A stretch of DNA of 64,000 bases from Tichowtungia aerotolerans (lineage in GTDB: Bacteria; Verrucomicrobiota; Kiritimatiellia; Kiritimatiellales; Tichowtungiaceae). The position numbers were made by a program, and so were the translations under genes. Of this stretch, positions 51,591-62,400 are shown piece after piece. Position 1 is the stretch's first letter; each line of letters begins with the position of its first letter. The stretch spans positions 1,554,900 to 1,618,899 of the forward strand of contig NZ_CP047593.1 of NCBI RefSeq assembly GCF_009905215.1, written 5' to 3'. The notes beneath the pieces were generated by a model. It was not told where the DNA came from, did not search any database, and saw only the letters and a program-made list of their open reading frames with translations.

Positions 51591-53303
51591 ATGAAGATGA
51601 AAATTTTACTGAGTTTGCTGCTGTCTGCTGTTCTTGCGGGGACATGTTCTGCAATGAACACTTTGTATATTGAAGATTTCGGCGCCGTGGGTGATGGGAA
51701 GCAGGATGATATCGCAGCGATTGTTAAAGCAATCGATGCGCTGAAAAGCGGCGATACACTGGAGTTTTCTGCCGGAAAGATCTATCGGCTCGGCCTGCGG
51801 GACGACAGTATTGCACAGATTGACCTGCAGAACATGACCAATGTGACTGTCAACGGAAACGGATCCATGATGCTGACGACTCCGCGGCAGGCGGCAATCC
51901 GGGTGAAGCATTGTGAAAATGTGACCGTGAAAGGATTTGTGATTGAGCAGGACCCGCTGGCTTTTACTCAGGGAGCCATTACAAAGATTCTTCCCGAAGA
52001 GGGGGTTTTTGAAATGAAGATCATGGAAGGATACGACCTCCTTCCAACGGACGAAATGCGTAAGGCGGCAGGTTTTCCCGGCTGGGAGTGGGGAGCAATC
52101 CTTGATCAAAGCCAGCGTCGGATTCGACGCGGTGTTCGAGACCATTTCAGATCAACCCGCATTGAGCACTTAGGAGAGAGACTTTATCGGGTTTATTTGC
52201 AGCAGGGATTTGTTGACGATTTGAAACAGGTGCAAGTCGGCGACATTTACTTTCAGCCGATTCAATATAACGTGCAGAGCCGCCTGTCCAGAATTGACGG
52301 AGGTCGCTACGCCGCCAGTATCCATGTGACCAATAGCGGGGATTGCCTGATTGAAAATATTACGCTGTACAGCGGACGCAGCTCGATGACCAGCCGGGTG
52401 GATCTCAATTATGGACGGATCACGTTCCGCGGATTCAAGGTGATGTTCCGCCCGGGAACCGACCGGATTGTTACCAACTGGCGCGACGGGATGCACTGCA
52501 AGGACAACCGCATCGGGCCGATCATTGAGGACTGCTATTTCGAGGGAATGCTTGATGACAGCATCAACCTCAGCCAGAACACAATTATGGCAGCAGAGAA
52601 ACTGACGGATAGGACTTTCCGGATGCGGAAAAACGAAGGACCGGAACGTTGGACGAAATATTCATCCAGCATCTGGTTGGGTGATGAAATTATGGTGTTT
52701 TATCCGACGACAGGAGAGTATGCAGGTCCCTTGAGGGTGATTACTGTGGACCCGAATGCGCCCGACACCATTACATTTGATCAGCCGGTGAAAAACGTGG
52801 TTCTGGCTTCCGGGCAGACTGGGGGAGCGGCAGATAAACACACGACACATTTTTACAACATGAATATGTGTAATGCCGGATTCATCGTGCGTAACAACAG
52901 GTTTCTGCCGCAGCGCCGTCATGCCGTTCTGACCCGCAGTATCGACGGGGTGATCGAAAATAATGTTATCGACGGCGTCGGGGGACACGGCATTGAAATC
53001 CAGAATGAATACGGCCATTTCTACGAAGGTCCGTTTCCGCAGAATATCCTTATTCGCAACAACACGATCCGGAATACGTATAACTCACCGATTCGGGTTT
53101 GCACGCAGTCCGGACAGGCAGGCGTCCAGGTTGTTCGCAATATACGTATGGAAGGAAATATCATTACTTCGGATGAACCGGCGATTGAACTGGAGAACGT
53201 GTCAGACGTGATGATTGAAAACAACCGGTTTTACGCTTTGGACGGAAACGTGATGAGAAATCCGGTCCATATGGAAAACTCGATCGACGTTAAAATAAAG
53301 TAA
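51591..53303 (+). CDS. Secreted right-handed parallel beta-helix enzyme (GH110/GH28-like)
   Basis: 570 aa with signal peptide (ending GTCSA). It begins with the pectate-lyase-superfamily N-cap (DFGAVGDGKQDD) followed by parallel beta-helix turns (NVTVKGFVI, NCLIENITLYSG-like, CYFEGMLDDSINLSQN, GFIVRNNRFLPQRRHAVL). The DDSIN turn and RRHAVL arrangement resemble GH110 alpha-galactosidases, but GH28-like activity is also possible. Shine-Dalgarno AAGGGA. It is a paralogue of the C-terminal 550 residues of the 59435 protein. Confidence 0.8.
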   Translation: MKMKILLSLLLSAVLAGTCSAMNTLYIEDFGAVGDGKQDDIAAIVKAIDALKSGDTLEFSAGKIYRLGLRDDSIAQIDLQNMTNVTVNGNGSMMLTTPRQAAIRVKHCENVTVKGFVIEQDPLAFTQGAITKILPEEGVFEMKIMEGYDLLPTDEMRKAAGFPGWEWGAILDQSQRRIRRGVRDHFRSTRIEHLGERLYRVYLQQGFVDDLKQVQVGDIYFQPIQYNVQSRLSRIDGGRYAASIHVTNSGDCLIENITLYSGRSSMTSRVDLNYGRITFRGFKVMFRPGTDRIVTNWRDGMHCKDNRIGPIIEDCYFEGMLDDSINLSQNTIMAAEKLTDRTFRMRKNEGPERWTKYSSSIWLGDEIMVFYPTTGEYAGPLRVITVDPNAPDTITFDQPVKNVVLASGQTGGAADKHTTHFYNMNMCNAGFIVRNNRFLPQRRHAVLTRSIDGVIENNVIDGVGGHGIEIQNEYGHFYEGPFPQNILIRNNTIRNTYNSPIRVCTQSGQAGVQVVRNIRMEGNIITSDEPAIELENVSDVMIENNRFYALDGNVMRNPVHMENSIDVKIK

Positions 53304-53352
53304 AAAAATAAATATAGAATTTATTGTGTAAACAAAGATGGGGAATTGTGAA

Positions 53353-55191
53353 ATGAAAATGATAAGAAAGAGAGCTCATTGTTGCATCGCTTCTGTTACT
53401 GCAATGTTGTGTATTTTTGGCAGCATGGTTCATGCAGCTCCAGTGAATGTTTGGCTGGATAATGGGACAAAGGCTCCCGGGTCAACAAGTTCCGGAACGG
53501 CCTATAACGGCTTACGGGATGCAACCTGGGATGTGACCGCGACAGAGGAAAACGGTTTGGCAGATATCGGGGCGGCGGTCATGAACGTTAGACTGGTCAG
53601 TTTTATTCATAACGGTAATTCTAGGAAGAGTACAGATGGTGGTGGAAACGGGTTAGCCGTTTACTCAGGAAGTAATAATTTCTGGATGGATGCCCTTAAC
53701 CATGAGGGCGTGGCCTTTCAACTGAAATTTTATAGTGACGCTGCCAAGACAGAGGAAATTACGGATCTGGATATTACGTTTAAGTCTCTCATGGCACGGA
53801 CTGCCAGTTCCAATCTGGCGGTGAATGTGTATGCGGGATCGGGAGAGTTGGCGATCAGTGGAGATGCAACAAATGATACGGACATGGTCACGCTGGACGG
53901 GACCGATCTGGGTATTACATACGACAGCACATTGGCGTTTGCGGGAGAGACGGATCTGATTCCGTCCGGCTTTATTGGAACAGGCTTTTATACAATCAGC
54001 GGAACGGATGCGGTTACTTTCGGTGAGGAAGATACCTTCTGGCTTCGTCGTTATAATTTGAATTCCCAGGCGGATACTGCTTATCAGGTTGCAAATCTTG
54101 CTTTCGATGTTGTACCGAAGCCGGCAACGGTCTCTGTGTGGCTGGATGACGGGACAAAAGCGCCCGGATCAACAAGTGCCGGTACCTCCTATGCCAACCT
54201 GCGGGATGGAGCATGGGATGTTACCGCGACACAAGAAAATGGTTTAGCAGATATTGGGGCGGCAGTTATGAGTGTCAGGCTGGTCAGTTTTATTCATAAC
54301 GGTAATTCCCGTAAGAGTACAAACGGTGGAGGAAATGGGTTAACCGTTTATTCAGGGAGTAATAATTTCTGGATGGACGCTGTTAACTATGAGGGTGCGG
54401 CTTTTCAGCTGAAATTTTATAGTGACCTTTCCAAAACACAGGAAATCAAAGGAATGGATATCACTTTCAGATCCATCATGGTACGAACCGCTAATGCCAA
54501 TCTGGCGGTGAATGCATATGCCGGATCCGGCGCGCTGGCAATCAGCGGTGACGGCACGAATGATACGGATATGGTGTCTTTGGACGGAGCGGACATGGAT
54601 TATAGCAGTGACAGTGCCAATTCATTTGCAGAAGAAACAGATTTAGTTCCTATCGGTTTCAATGGTCCAGATTTCTACACGGTAAATGGAACCCATGCGA
54701 TCACCTTCAGCGAAGACGACACATTCTGGGTTCGTCGTGATAATTTGAATGGTGCAAGCGATACTGCCTATCAGGTGGCGAATCTTACTTTTGAGCTGCA
54801 AAAAATCGGTGGTTATGATGGATGGGCGGCCGGCTACGGTCTTCAGGAACCGGCAACCGGTGATGATGACAATGATGGACTGAGTAATCTCCAGGAATAC
54901 GGATTGGGAGGGAATCCGACCAATGCGCTTGATCAAGGAATTTCTCCTGTTTGTTCAGTGATGGAACAGAGCGGAAGCAATGTGTTCCATTATGTATATC
55001 CTCAATTGTCTGATCCAAGCAGCGGTTTAACCTACTACCTTGAGCTTAATACAGACCTGGTATCCGGTACTTGGACAAATACGGGGTATATTGTTGCCGG
55101 GACCAATCTTACTGGCGGAACATTTGATTTTGTCACAAACACCACGGATATGGCTTCTGATGTTAAGTTTATCCGACTGGTGGTTGAGTAG
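53353..55191 (+). CDS. Secreted protein with two copies of a novel ~220-aa domain and a calcium-loop tail
   Basis: About 612 aa with signal peptide (ending MVHA). Two tandem domains (nt about 53443-54110 and 54130-54798), each starting VxVWLDxGTKAPGSTS, with NGLADIGAAVM, GGGNGLxVYSGSNNFWMD and a final DTAYQVANL strand. I do not recognise the family; beta-rich and Asn/Gly-rich, like a carbohydrate-binding or adhesion module. The tail has a calcium-type loop DDDNDGLSNLQEY and a terminal beta unit shared with the 17148 and 19805 proteins. No catalytic domain, so a binding or sorting role is likely. Confidence 0.8.
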   Translation: MKMIRKRAHCCIASVTAMLCIFGSMVHAAPVNVWLDNGTKAPGSTSSGTAYNGLRDATWDVTATEENGLADIGAAVMNVRLVSFIHNGNSRKSTDGGGNGLAVYSGSNNFWMDALNHEGVAFQLKFYSDAAKTEEITDLDITFKSLMARTASSNLAVNVYAGSGELAISGDATNDTDMVTLDGTDLGITYDSTLAFAGETDLIPSGFIGTGFYTISGTDAVTFGEEDTFWLRRYNLNSQADTAYQVANLAFDVVPKPATVSVWLDDGTKAPGSTSAGTSYANLRDGAWDVTATQENGLADIGAAVMSVRLVSFIHNGNSRKSTNGGGNGLTVYSGSNNFWMDAVNYEGAAFQLKFYSDLSKTQEIKGMDITFRSIMVRTANANLAVNAYAGSGALAISGDGTNDTDMVSLDGADMDYSSDSANSFAEETDLVPIGFNGPDFYTVNGTHAITFSEDDTFWVRRDNLNGASDTAYQVANLTFELQKIGGYDGWAAGYGLQEPATGDDDNDGLSNLQEYGLGGNPTNALDQGISPVCSVMEQSGSNVFHYVYPQLSDPSSGLTYYLELNTDLVSGTWTNTGYIVAGTNLTGGTFDFVTNTTDMASDVKFIRLVVE

Positions 55192-55235
55192 AGCCGCTCA
55201 TAAAGAGCTGAAATTTTCAGACAGGAAAAGAAGAC

Positions 55236-56774
55236 ATGAAACGACGTGATTTTTTAGGGACAACCGTTGCTGGTTCCGCTGGAACGGTGGCGGCCGGCAG
55301 CCTTCGAGGTGCATTTAAAAATAGGCCTAATATTATTTATGTGGTGGTGCATGATCTCGGGCGCTACTTCAGTCCGTATGGAGTTCCGATCGATACGCCC
55401 AACCTGCAGGCATTTGCGGAGGGCGGCATTACGCTGGACAACGCCTGCTGTGGTGCGCCGCCATGCAGTCCGTCGCGGGCCTGTGCCATGAGCGGTAAGT
55501 ATTCTCACTCCAATGGAATGACCGGGTTGCATGGTCATGAGTGGTCTTTGACCACGGAGTGCAAGACCATCGTGGATTATTTGAATCAGGCCGGGTACGA
55601 AACCGCCTGGGCCGGTTTTCAGCATGAACGGCATGATCCTGCGGATAATCATTATCAGAGGAATCTCAATCTGATTCATCAGGAAGAAGGAAAGCCGGAT
55701 GTATTTGTAGAGAATGCAGTGGATGCAGCCATCGAATATCTGAAGACCGGACGGGATCGAAGTCGTCCATTCTATCTGAATATTGCGACGCAGGATGTGC
55801 ATGGAAGTTTGTGGATTCCGGGGGGCTATTACACTAAAAAATTTGATCGTCCACACACTGTGTACGGCATTGATGACCCGTCGAAGGTTTACATACCCGC
55901 CCAATGTCCGGATAACGAACAGACCCGACAGAGCTTTGCCCGTTTCGTTCCGTGCATCCGCCACATGGATTCGCAATTTGGCCGTCTGGTTGATGCCGTA
56001 GATCGCTTGGGGTTGCGCGAAAATACTTTGTTTATTTTCACCACTGATCACGGAATTCTGGGCAGTCGTGCAAAGGGGACGGTCTACGAACGAGGAACGG
56101 AAATCGGGACAATCATGCAGATGCCCGGTGTTATCAAAGCGGGCGACCGCATGAAGGAACTGGTCAATAATATCGATTTTCTGCCGACATTTTTAGAGGC
56201 CGCCGGTGTTCGTTGTTCGCCGAAGCCGGAGGTGCAGGGACGATCTTTCTGGGCGCGTTTGTGCGGAAAGAAATATATTCCAAGCGAAGCCATTTTCACT
56301 GAGCGGAATTGGCATGAAAACTACGACCCTGTTCGTACGGTGCGGACAAAGAGATACCATTACCTGCTTAATCTGCATCCCGGGGCAAAACGCCATTTGC
56401 TCCCCGAAGAAATTCTGAATCATACAAACCCGGTGGTGCGGCGTTCCTGGCCGAACCGGTATGTATGGTGCGGAGATTTTGACAGGCCGGATAGTTCATA
56501 TTTCCGCTTTTTTGAGCCGCGCCCGAGAGAAGAACTTTACGACTTGGAAAATGACCCGGAGGAATTCGTGAACCTTGCCGATGATCCGGCATATCAGAAA
56601 ATTAAAGAAGAGCTGGCTGCGAAATGTAAGCGGTGGATGGCAGAAACGAACGATCCTGTATTGGCAGGTCCTATTCCGCTTCCGCCGGGCAGCCACCTTA
56701 AGGAGATTTTGAATCAACGCATGGCCCGTTCAGAATCCATGAGCCAGGGAGAGCTTGATCTGCTCCGCGATTAA
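55236..56774 (+). CDS. Exported Cys-type sulfatase with Tat-like leader
   Basis: Family S1 sulfatase of 512 aa. N-terminus MKRRDFLGTTVAGSAG looks like a Tat signal (twin arginine). Formylglycine motif CSPSR starts at Cys77; FTTDHG near 270 supplies metal ligands, and the length and layout recall the N-sulfoglucosamine sulfohydrolase-like S1 group. Unlike the two sulfatases at 31-34 kb it is exported, so it desulfates the polymer or large fragments outside the cytoplasm. 44 bp after the preceding gene, probably one transcript. Confidence 0.88.
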   Translation: MKRRDFLGTTVAGSAGTVAAGSLRGAFKNRPNIIYVVVHDLGRYFSPYGVPIDTPNLQAFAEGGITLDNACCGAPPCSPSRACAMSGKYSHSNGMTGLHGHEWSLTTECKTIVDYLNQAGYETAWAGFQHERHDPADNHYQRNLNLIHQEEGKPDVFVENAVDAAIEYLKTGRDRSRPFYLNIATQDVHGSLWIPGGYYTKKFDRPHTVYGIDDPSKVYIPAQCPDNEQTRQSFARFVPCIRHMDSQFGRLVDAVDRLGLRENTLFIFTTDHGILGSRAKGTVYERGTEIGTIMQMPGVIKAGDRMKELVNNIDFLPTFLEAAGVRCSPKPEVQGRSFWARLCGKKYIPSEAIFTERNWHENYDPVRTVRTKRYHYLLNLHPGAKRHLLPEEILNHTNPVVRRSWPNRYVWCGDFDRPDSSYFRFFEPRPREELYDLENDPEEFVNLADDPAYQKIKEELAAKCKRWMAETNDPVLAGPIPLPPGSHLKEILNQRMARSESMSQGELDLLRD

Positions 56775-56865
56775 AAATCCTTATAAGAAAAAGCGAGTTT
56801 TCAGGGAGAAATCTAAAACAATTTAACCGCGTCTGGGGAGGCGGGTATTGTTGTTGAAAAATGAT

Positions 56866-59259
56866 ATGAATAAGGCGTTTAACAGATCTTTGAATGGGTA
56901 TTTTAGGAACATCAGCATTGTTTGTGTGTTTTTGTCTGCGTTTTCAATCCAGACCTTTCGGGTTATAGGTGCGCAGGTTTCAGTTTGGCTGGATGACGGC
57001 ACAAAAGCGTCTGGATCAACCAGCGCCGGACAGGCATTTGCTGGCAGTCGGGATGCGTCATGGGATGTGATTGTTTCTCAGGAAAGTGGCTTGGCCGATA
57101 TCGGTGCGGCCGTGATGAGTGTTCGTGTTGTCAGCTTCATTCATAATGGCGATTCGCGCCAGTCGACAACCGGTGGCGGGAACGGGTTAACTGTTCGCAG
57201 CGGAAGCAATAATTTCTGGTTCGATGCGCTTAATTATGAAGGAACGGCCTTTCAGCTGAAGTTCTACAGCGATGCTTCCAAAACCGTTGAAATCACTGAT
57301 TTGGGAATTACTTTCAAGTCGGTCATGGTGCGGACGGCCAATGAAAATCTGGCGGTGAATGCATATGCCGGAACCGGAGAACTTGTAATCAGCGGTGAAA
57401 GCACGAATGATACGGACAAAGTGTCATTCGGTGGCAATGACATGATTTATACTGACGACAGTTCCAGTTCGTTTGCGCAAGAGACAGGTTTGGTACCTCT
57501 TGGGTTTGCTGGAACCGGTTTTTATACAATCAATGGAACCGATGCGATTACCTTCACTGAAGACGATACGTTCTGGCTTCGGCGATATAACCTGAATGAA
57601 ACTTCCGATACGGCGTATCAGGTGGCGGCTTTGACATTCTCCGTTCAGGAGGGCGGGGCGGCTTCTCATTTGACGGATGAAGGGTGGAGATATGTTCTTG
57701 CTCCCGCTGAATCTGTTTGCATAAAGGGCGGGGCGGCTTCATTGAAAAATCAGAACGGCAAACCGCTTGTTGTAAAGCGGATGGACGATGTGGATGGATA
57801 TTCAGCTGTACTGGTGAAGTATGATCTGACCGAGTTGCCGTTGGAAACTTCAGTAAACAGTATAATTCAGCATTGGGTGAGCGGATCGGGGTCTGGATCA
57901 AATCCATCTATTGCAGTTTATGCTGTCGACAACGATTGGGATGCGGAAACTGTTACCTGCGATTCTGCTCCGCAGAAACTGGAGCGACTTACAGAAGTTA
58001 CAATGCCGGTAAACGTAGACACCTCGATTCCTTTTCCGGTTACAGAATATTTTAAGGATCATTTAACTAATGATATTGTTTCTCTTTTGTTTGAAATGCG
58101 CAGCTCTGCCGGATTTTCTCAAGAGGTCGAGTTTTTCGAAGTCCCGTTGCTTAAAACCGCGAAGGATGAGGCGGTTTTGTATGACCGGGAAGCGCTGCTT
58201 CGACCGGTTTGGTCCGGTGATCGAATCGAAAACGAAACCCTGATGCCGATTTCCTATACCGGACAGTTGGCTCAGGCTGATTTGACGTTGCTTCCGTCGC
58301 GAATTATATCGGTAAAAAACTATGCGCTTAATATATCTTATCAGGAGGGGGTGGACTATATCATTGATGGTCGGACATTGCGTCTGACGGAAAACAGTTC
58401 CATTCCTTTTTTTGAATATGACGAGCTTTATACGGATGATCCGGACGCCGATCCGGATGTCCGTTCTGCGCTGGAAGGCGGTTATCTTCTTTATACTGAA
58501 TCAGCATTTTTTAACAACCGGCAATTAGCGGTTACCTATAAACACGAAGCAGGCTGGGGCGGTCCGGTGCCGCAGTGCGCCGAAGCAACTTTGCCGAAAA
58601 CGTTCCAAATATTGGAAAACGGCGATTCGCTTAAACTGCTGGTTTTCGGCGACAGCATTTCAGTCGGTGCCAGCGCCAGCGGCCAGCGCATTCGCGAGCC
58701 ATGGATGCCGCGCTGGGCGGATCTGGTAGCCGATCAGCTTGAGAGAACATACGGGTCTCAGATTGAGTATATTAATCCGTCACAGGGGGGAACTGTTTCA
58801 GAATGGGGACGTGAAACGATCGATGGGCTGGTTTCGTTTGAGCAGCCGGATCTGGTGATTTTGGGATTCGGCATGAATGATGGGGGTGGAGCTTCTCCAG
58901 TCAACGCCGATCAGTTTGCTGAAAATATTAGCGCGATCATGACTTCGATCCGCAGTCAGAATCCGGCTGTGGAATTTATTCTTCTCATGTCTTTTCAGCC
59001 AAACAGTAAATGGCGCAGTTTGGATCCAATGCCGGGTTATCTGACAGCGATAAGTGCAATGGCGGGCGATGGAGTTGCGATCGCAGATATCTGGTCTCTT
59101 CATGAATATCTGCTGGAGCAAAAAACCTACGAAGACATGACTGCTAACCATATTAATCATCCGAATGATTTTATTGTAAGGATCTATGCCCAGACGCTGC
59201 TTACGAAGTTGGGGGCTGCTCCGGACTGCAGTAGCGGGATGGTGTTTACATTACGGTAG
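56866..59259 (+). CDS. Secreted SGNH/GDSL esterase with one novel domain
   Basis: About 797 aa. N-terminal signal-anchor-like segment (SIVCVFLSAFSIQTF), one copy of the ~220-aa VSVWLDDG domain (nt about 56976-57650), a DNRLRE/CBM96-like beta domain (to about residue 400), an uncharacterised linker domain, and an SGNH hydrolase at the C-terminus: block I FGDSIS (Ser near 596), block II GGTVSEWG, block III GFGMND, block V HINHPND. Likely an acetyl-esterase on the glycan. FQILE near 581, just before block I, is the only palindrome copy in 49-64 kb. Confidence 0.83.
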   Translation: MNKAFNRSLNGYFRNISIVCVFLSAFSIQTFRVIGAQVSVWLDDGTKASGSTSAGQAFAGSRDASWDVIVSQESGLADIGAAVMSVRVVSFIHNGDSRQSTTGGGNGLTVRSGSNNFWFDALNYEGTAFQLKFYSDASKTVEITDLGITFKSVMVRTANENLAVNAYAGTGELVISGESTNDTDKVSFGGNDMIYTDDSSSSFAQETGLVPLGFAGTGFYTINGTDAITFTEDDTFWLRRYNLNETSDTAYQVAALTFSVQEGGAASHLTDEGWRYVLAPAESVCIKGGAASLKNQNGKPLVVKRMDDVDGYSAVLVKYDLTELPLETSVNSIIQHWVSGSGSGSNPSIAVYAVDNDWDAETVTCDSAPQKLERLTEVTMPVNVDTSIPFPVTEYFKDHLTNDIVSLLFEMRSSAGFSQEVEFFEVPLLKTAKDEAVLYDREALLRPVWSGDRIENETLMPISYTGQLAQADLTLLPSRIISVKNYALNISYQEGVDYIIDGRTLRLTENSSIPFFEYDELYTDDPDADPDVRSALEGGYLLYTESAFFNNRQLAVTYKHEAGWGGPVPQCAEATLPKTFQILENGDSLKLLVFGDSISVGASASGQRIREPWMPRWADLVADQLERTYGSQIEYINPSQGGTVSEWGRETIDGLVSFEQPDLVILGFGMNDGGGASPVNADQFAENISAIMTSIRSQNPAVEFILLMSFQPNSKWRSLDPMPGYLTAISAMAGDGVAIADIWSLHEYLLEQKTYEDMTANHINHPNDFIVRIYAQTLLTKLGAAPDCSSGMVFTLR
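58602..58618. repeat. 17-bp dispersed palindrome (GTTCCA-N5-TGGAAA)
   Basis: In the SGNH esterase gene; read as FQILE. Only copy right of 49 kb. Confidence 0.75.
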
Positions 59260-59280
59260 GTTTTAAGGCCGATAAGATCA

Positions 59281-59312
59281 CGCACTGTACGTGCGCAAAA
59301 CGATGGCATCGT
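59281..59312. repeat. Two adjoining short palindromes before the 59435 gene
   Basis: CGCAC-TGTAC-GTGCG (59281-59295) and ACGATG-G-CATCGT (59300-59312). They could form terminator or operator structures between the esterase and the next gene. The internal TGCGCAA lacks a partner at 22 bp, so this is not a XylR-type site. Confidence 0.4.
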
Positions 59313-59434
59313 ATCTGTGGCTGAAAAGGAAAATCAATGTATGGACTGTTGGTTTGCTTAGTGAGCCATGCTGAATTGAGGAAAAAGAAACATGAGGCTG
59401 AAAAAAATTGTTGGCTCTGAAACGATAGAGGAAC

Positions 59435-62400
59435 ATGGCTTGGGAAAATAAAATTAAGCGATGGGGGGCATGGTTAGTGTCTGCGTTCTTATGGATGCAT
59501 TCTGTTGCAGGAGCGATGATGGTCGTGTTGACGACCGGAACGGGATCGGATGCGCAGGCAGAGCAGATTGCGATCTGGTTGGATGACGGCAGCCAGGCTC
59601 CTGGGTCAACAAGTACTGGTCAAGATTATGCGAATCTGCGAGATGCTTCGTGGGATGTCCCCGCTACGCTGGAGAACGGGTTGAGCGACATTGGAGCTGC
59701 TGTTATGACAGTCCGCATGGTCGGCTTTAATGTCAACGGGAATTCACGCCAGCTGACGACCGGTGGAGGCAATGGTTTGGCTGTTAAGACGGGCAGTAAT
59801 AATTACTGGATGGATGGAATCAATCATGAAGGAGCAGCCTTCCAGTTTACCTTTTATAGTGACTTGGCCAAAACGGATGAAGTCTCCGGGGTGGGCATTG
59901 TTTTTGACTCACTTTGTCTTCGCACCGCAAGCAGCGACCTTGCCCTGGATGCGTTTGCCGGATTCGGACAACTGACAGTTGATGGGACTTTTGATACATC
60001 AACGGTATCCCTTGGAGATGTTCGGATGACCAGTCAGGCGGATAGTATGATGGCATTTGTTTCGGATAAGAACCTGACTCCTGAAAATTTTTCAGGTACG
60101 GGATGGTATACTGTTAATGCCAGTCAGGAGGTTGTTTTCACAGAGAAAGATACGTTCTGGGTGCGAAGAAAAAATATGAGCGATGCTTCGGATTCAGCCT
60201 TTCAGATTGGTGGTATAACATTTCATGTTTATCGAAAAGGGTTGGTGAATGTCTGGTTGGATGACGGAGCCAGCGCCCCGGGATCGACGAGCGACGGCCA
60301 GTCCTTTGCGAATCAACGGAATGCAAATTGGAATGTGTATGCGACATCCGAAAACGGCCTTGCCGATATTGGAGCTGCGGTTATGGCCGTCCGTTTGGTC
60401 AGCTTTATGAGCGCCGGCTATTCCCGTGAATCAACAACCGGTGGTGGCAGCGGACTAAGTGTTCGTTCCGGTTCCAACAGCTTTTGGATGGATGCCCTCA
60501 ATTATGAAGGGGCCGCTTTTATGCTCTATTTTTATGAAGACCTAGCAAAAACAACGCCGATTACAGATGTAAATATCACCTTCAAATCGCTTTGTGTCCG
60601 AACGGCAAATGCCAATTTGGCACTGGATGTATATGCCGGGAACGGAGGTGTGTCTCTTGCCTCCAATCCGAATGATTCCTCTTCGGTGACACTCGGCGGG
60701 AATGTGCTGGAATATACCAGTGACAGCGCCAATTCGTTTGCGGAAGAAACCGGTTTGGCGCCATCTGGATTTTCCAGAACAGGGTTTTATACGGTGCATG
60801 GGAATGATACTGCTACCTTCCAGAGCGGAGACACTTTTTGGGTTCGCCGAAAAAACACCGGCGGAGCTTCCGATGCCGCCTTTCAGCTTGCTGGGCTTTC
60901 TTTTACGATTCAGAGACCGGTGTCGGTTCATGATTTCGGTGCGGTCGGAGATGGAGTTACCGATGATATTGAGGCGGTGGTCAACGCGGTTAAGAGTGTG
61001 CGGGCCGATGGCCCCGGGGCTATTTTGACATTTGAGGCTGAAAAGACATATAAGCTTGGGTTGCGCGAAAACAGTATTTTCCAGATTGATCTGCTTGGAG
61101 CATCGCATCTCACAATTAACGGCAACGGCTCTACATTGCTCAACACGCCCCGCCAGGCCAGTTTTCGTTTGAAACATTGCAACGGGGTTACGGTTAAAAA
61201 TTTCAAAATCAAGCAAAGTCCGCTGGCATTTACACAGGGAGTTATCACAAACATAAACTCCGTTGCAGGAACATTTGAGATGACGCTCATGAGGTATTTC
61301 CCGGATCTTCCAACCGATACGCAACGCACAGCAATGGGAGTAGATTACTGGGATTGGGGAGCGATTCTTGATCCTGATCTGAAATATATACGATGGGGAA
61401 CATATAACCATTACTATATCAATAGCATTACAAACATCGGGCCGCGCAGATATCAGGTAACTGTGGAGCCGGAATTCGCTTCGGGATTGGCGGGAGCTCG
61501 CAACGGGGATGTTTTTGTTCAACCTATCCAATGGAACTATCAGGATCGGCTTGCTGCAATCGATGGAAATCGGTATTCGCCGAATATTCATGTAACTCTC
61601 AGTGAAGATTGCCTACTGGAAGATATTACACTTTACAGTGGACGCAGCTCAATGTGCAACCTGGTTGATTACAATTATGGATTGATTACCTATCGGAATT
61701 TCAGGGTTGAGGTGCCTCCTTCCGAACCCATTCGGTTTGTGTCGAATTGGCGAGGTGGTTTTAACTGTAAAAACAATCGAATTGGGCCTGTGATTGAAAA
61801 TTGTCATTTCGAATCCATTTTGGACGACAGCATTAATATGAACCAGACTCCGGTAATGGCTGCCGAGATTGTTTCCAGCACTGAGTTTAAAATGAGTCCG
61901 GACGGATGGACCGCAGATGAGGCTCAGTTTTTCGAAGGAGATCAGGTGATGGTTTTTTATCCTCCGACGGGAGTGTATACAGGGCCATTTACGGTGGCAT
62001 CTGTTGATTCGGATTATCCTGAAATGGTTACATTTTTTTCGTCGGTTCCAAATGTCGTAACCGGGACTGTCGCAGGTGTATCCGCAACCAATGCAACACA
62101 GTTTTTTAATATGGACATGTGTTCCAGAGGATTTGTTGTTCGGGGTAACAGTTTTGGTCCTCAGCGCCGACATGCTGTTTTGGTCCGAAGTCCGGATGGA
62201 TTGATTGAAGGGAATGCGATTAATGGAGTCGGGGGCAATGGAATCATACTTGAGAATGAAAACGTAGCTGGCTGTCGCGAAGGGCCGTTCCCTCAAAATA
62301 TCGTTATTCAAAGTAATACGGTTTGTTCTCAATGGACGCCGATTCGCATAGCAGCAGATAGCGGAAGCATATGTACTCAGCCGGTCACAAATATTTATAT

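Noticed and set aside
59291-59300. TGCGCAA half-site before the 59435 gene
   Set aside because: No partner half-site at 22 bp on either side.
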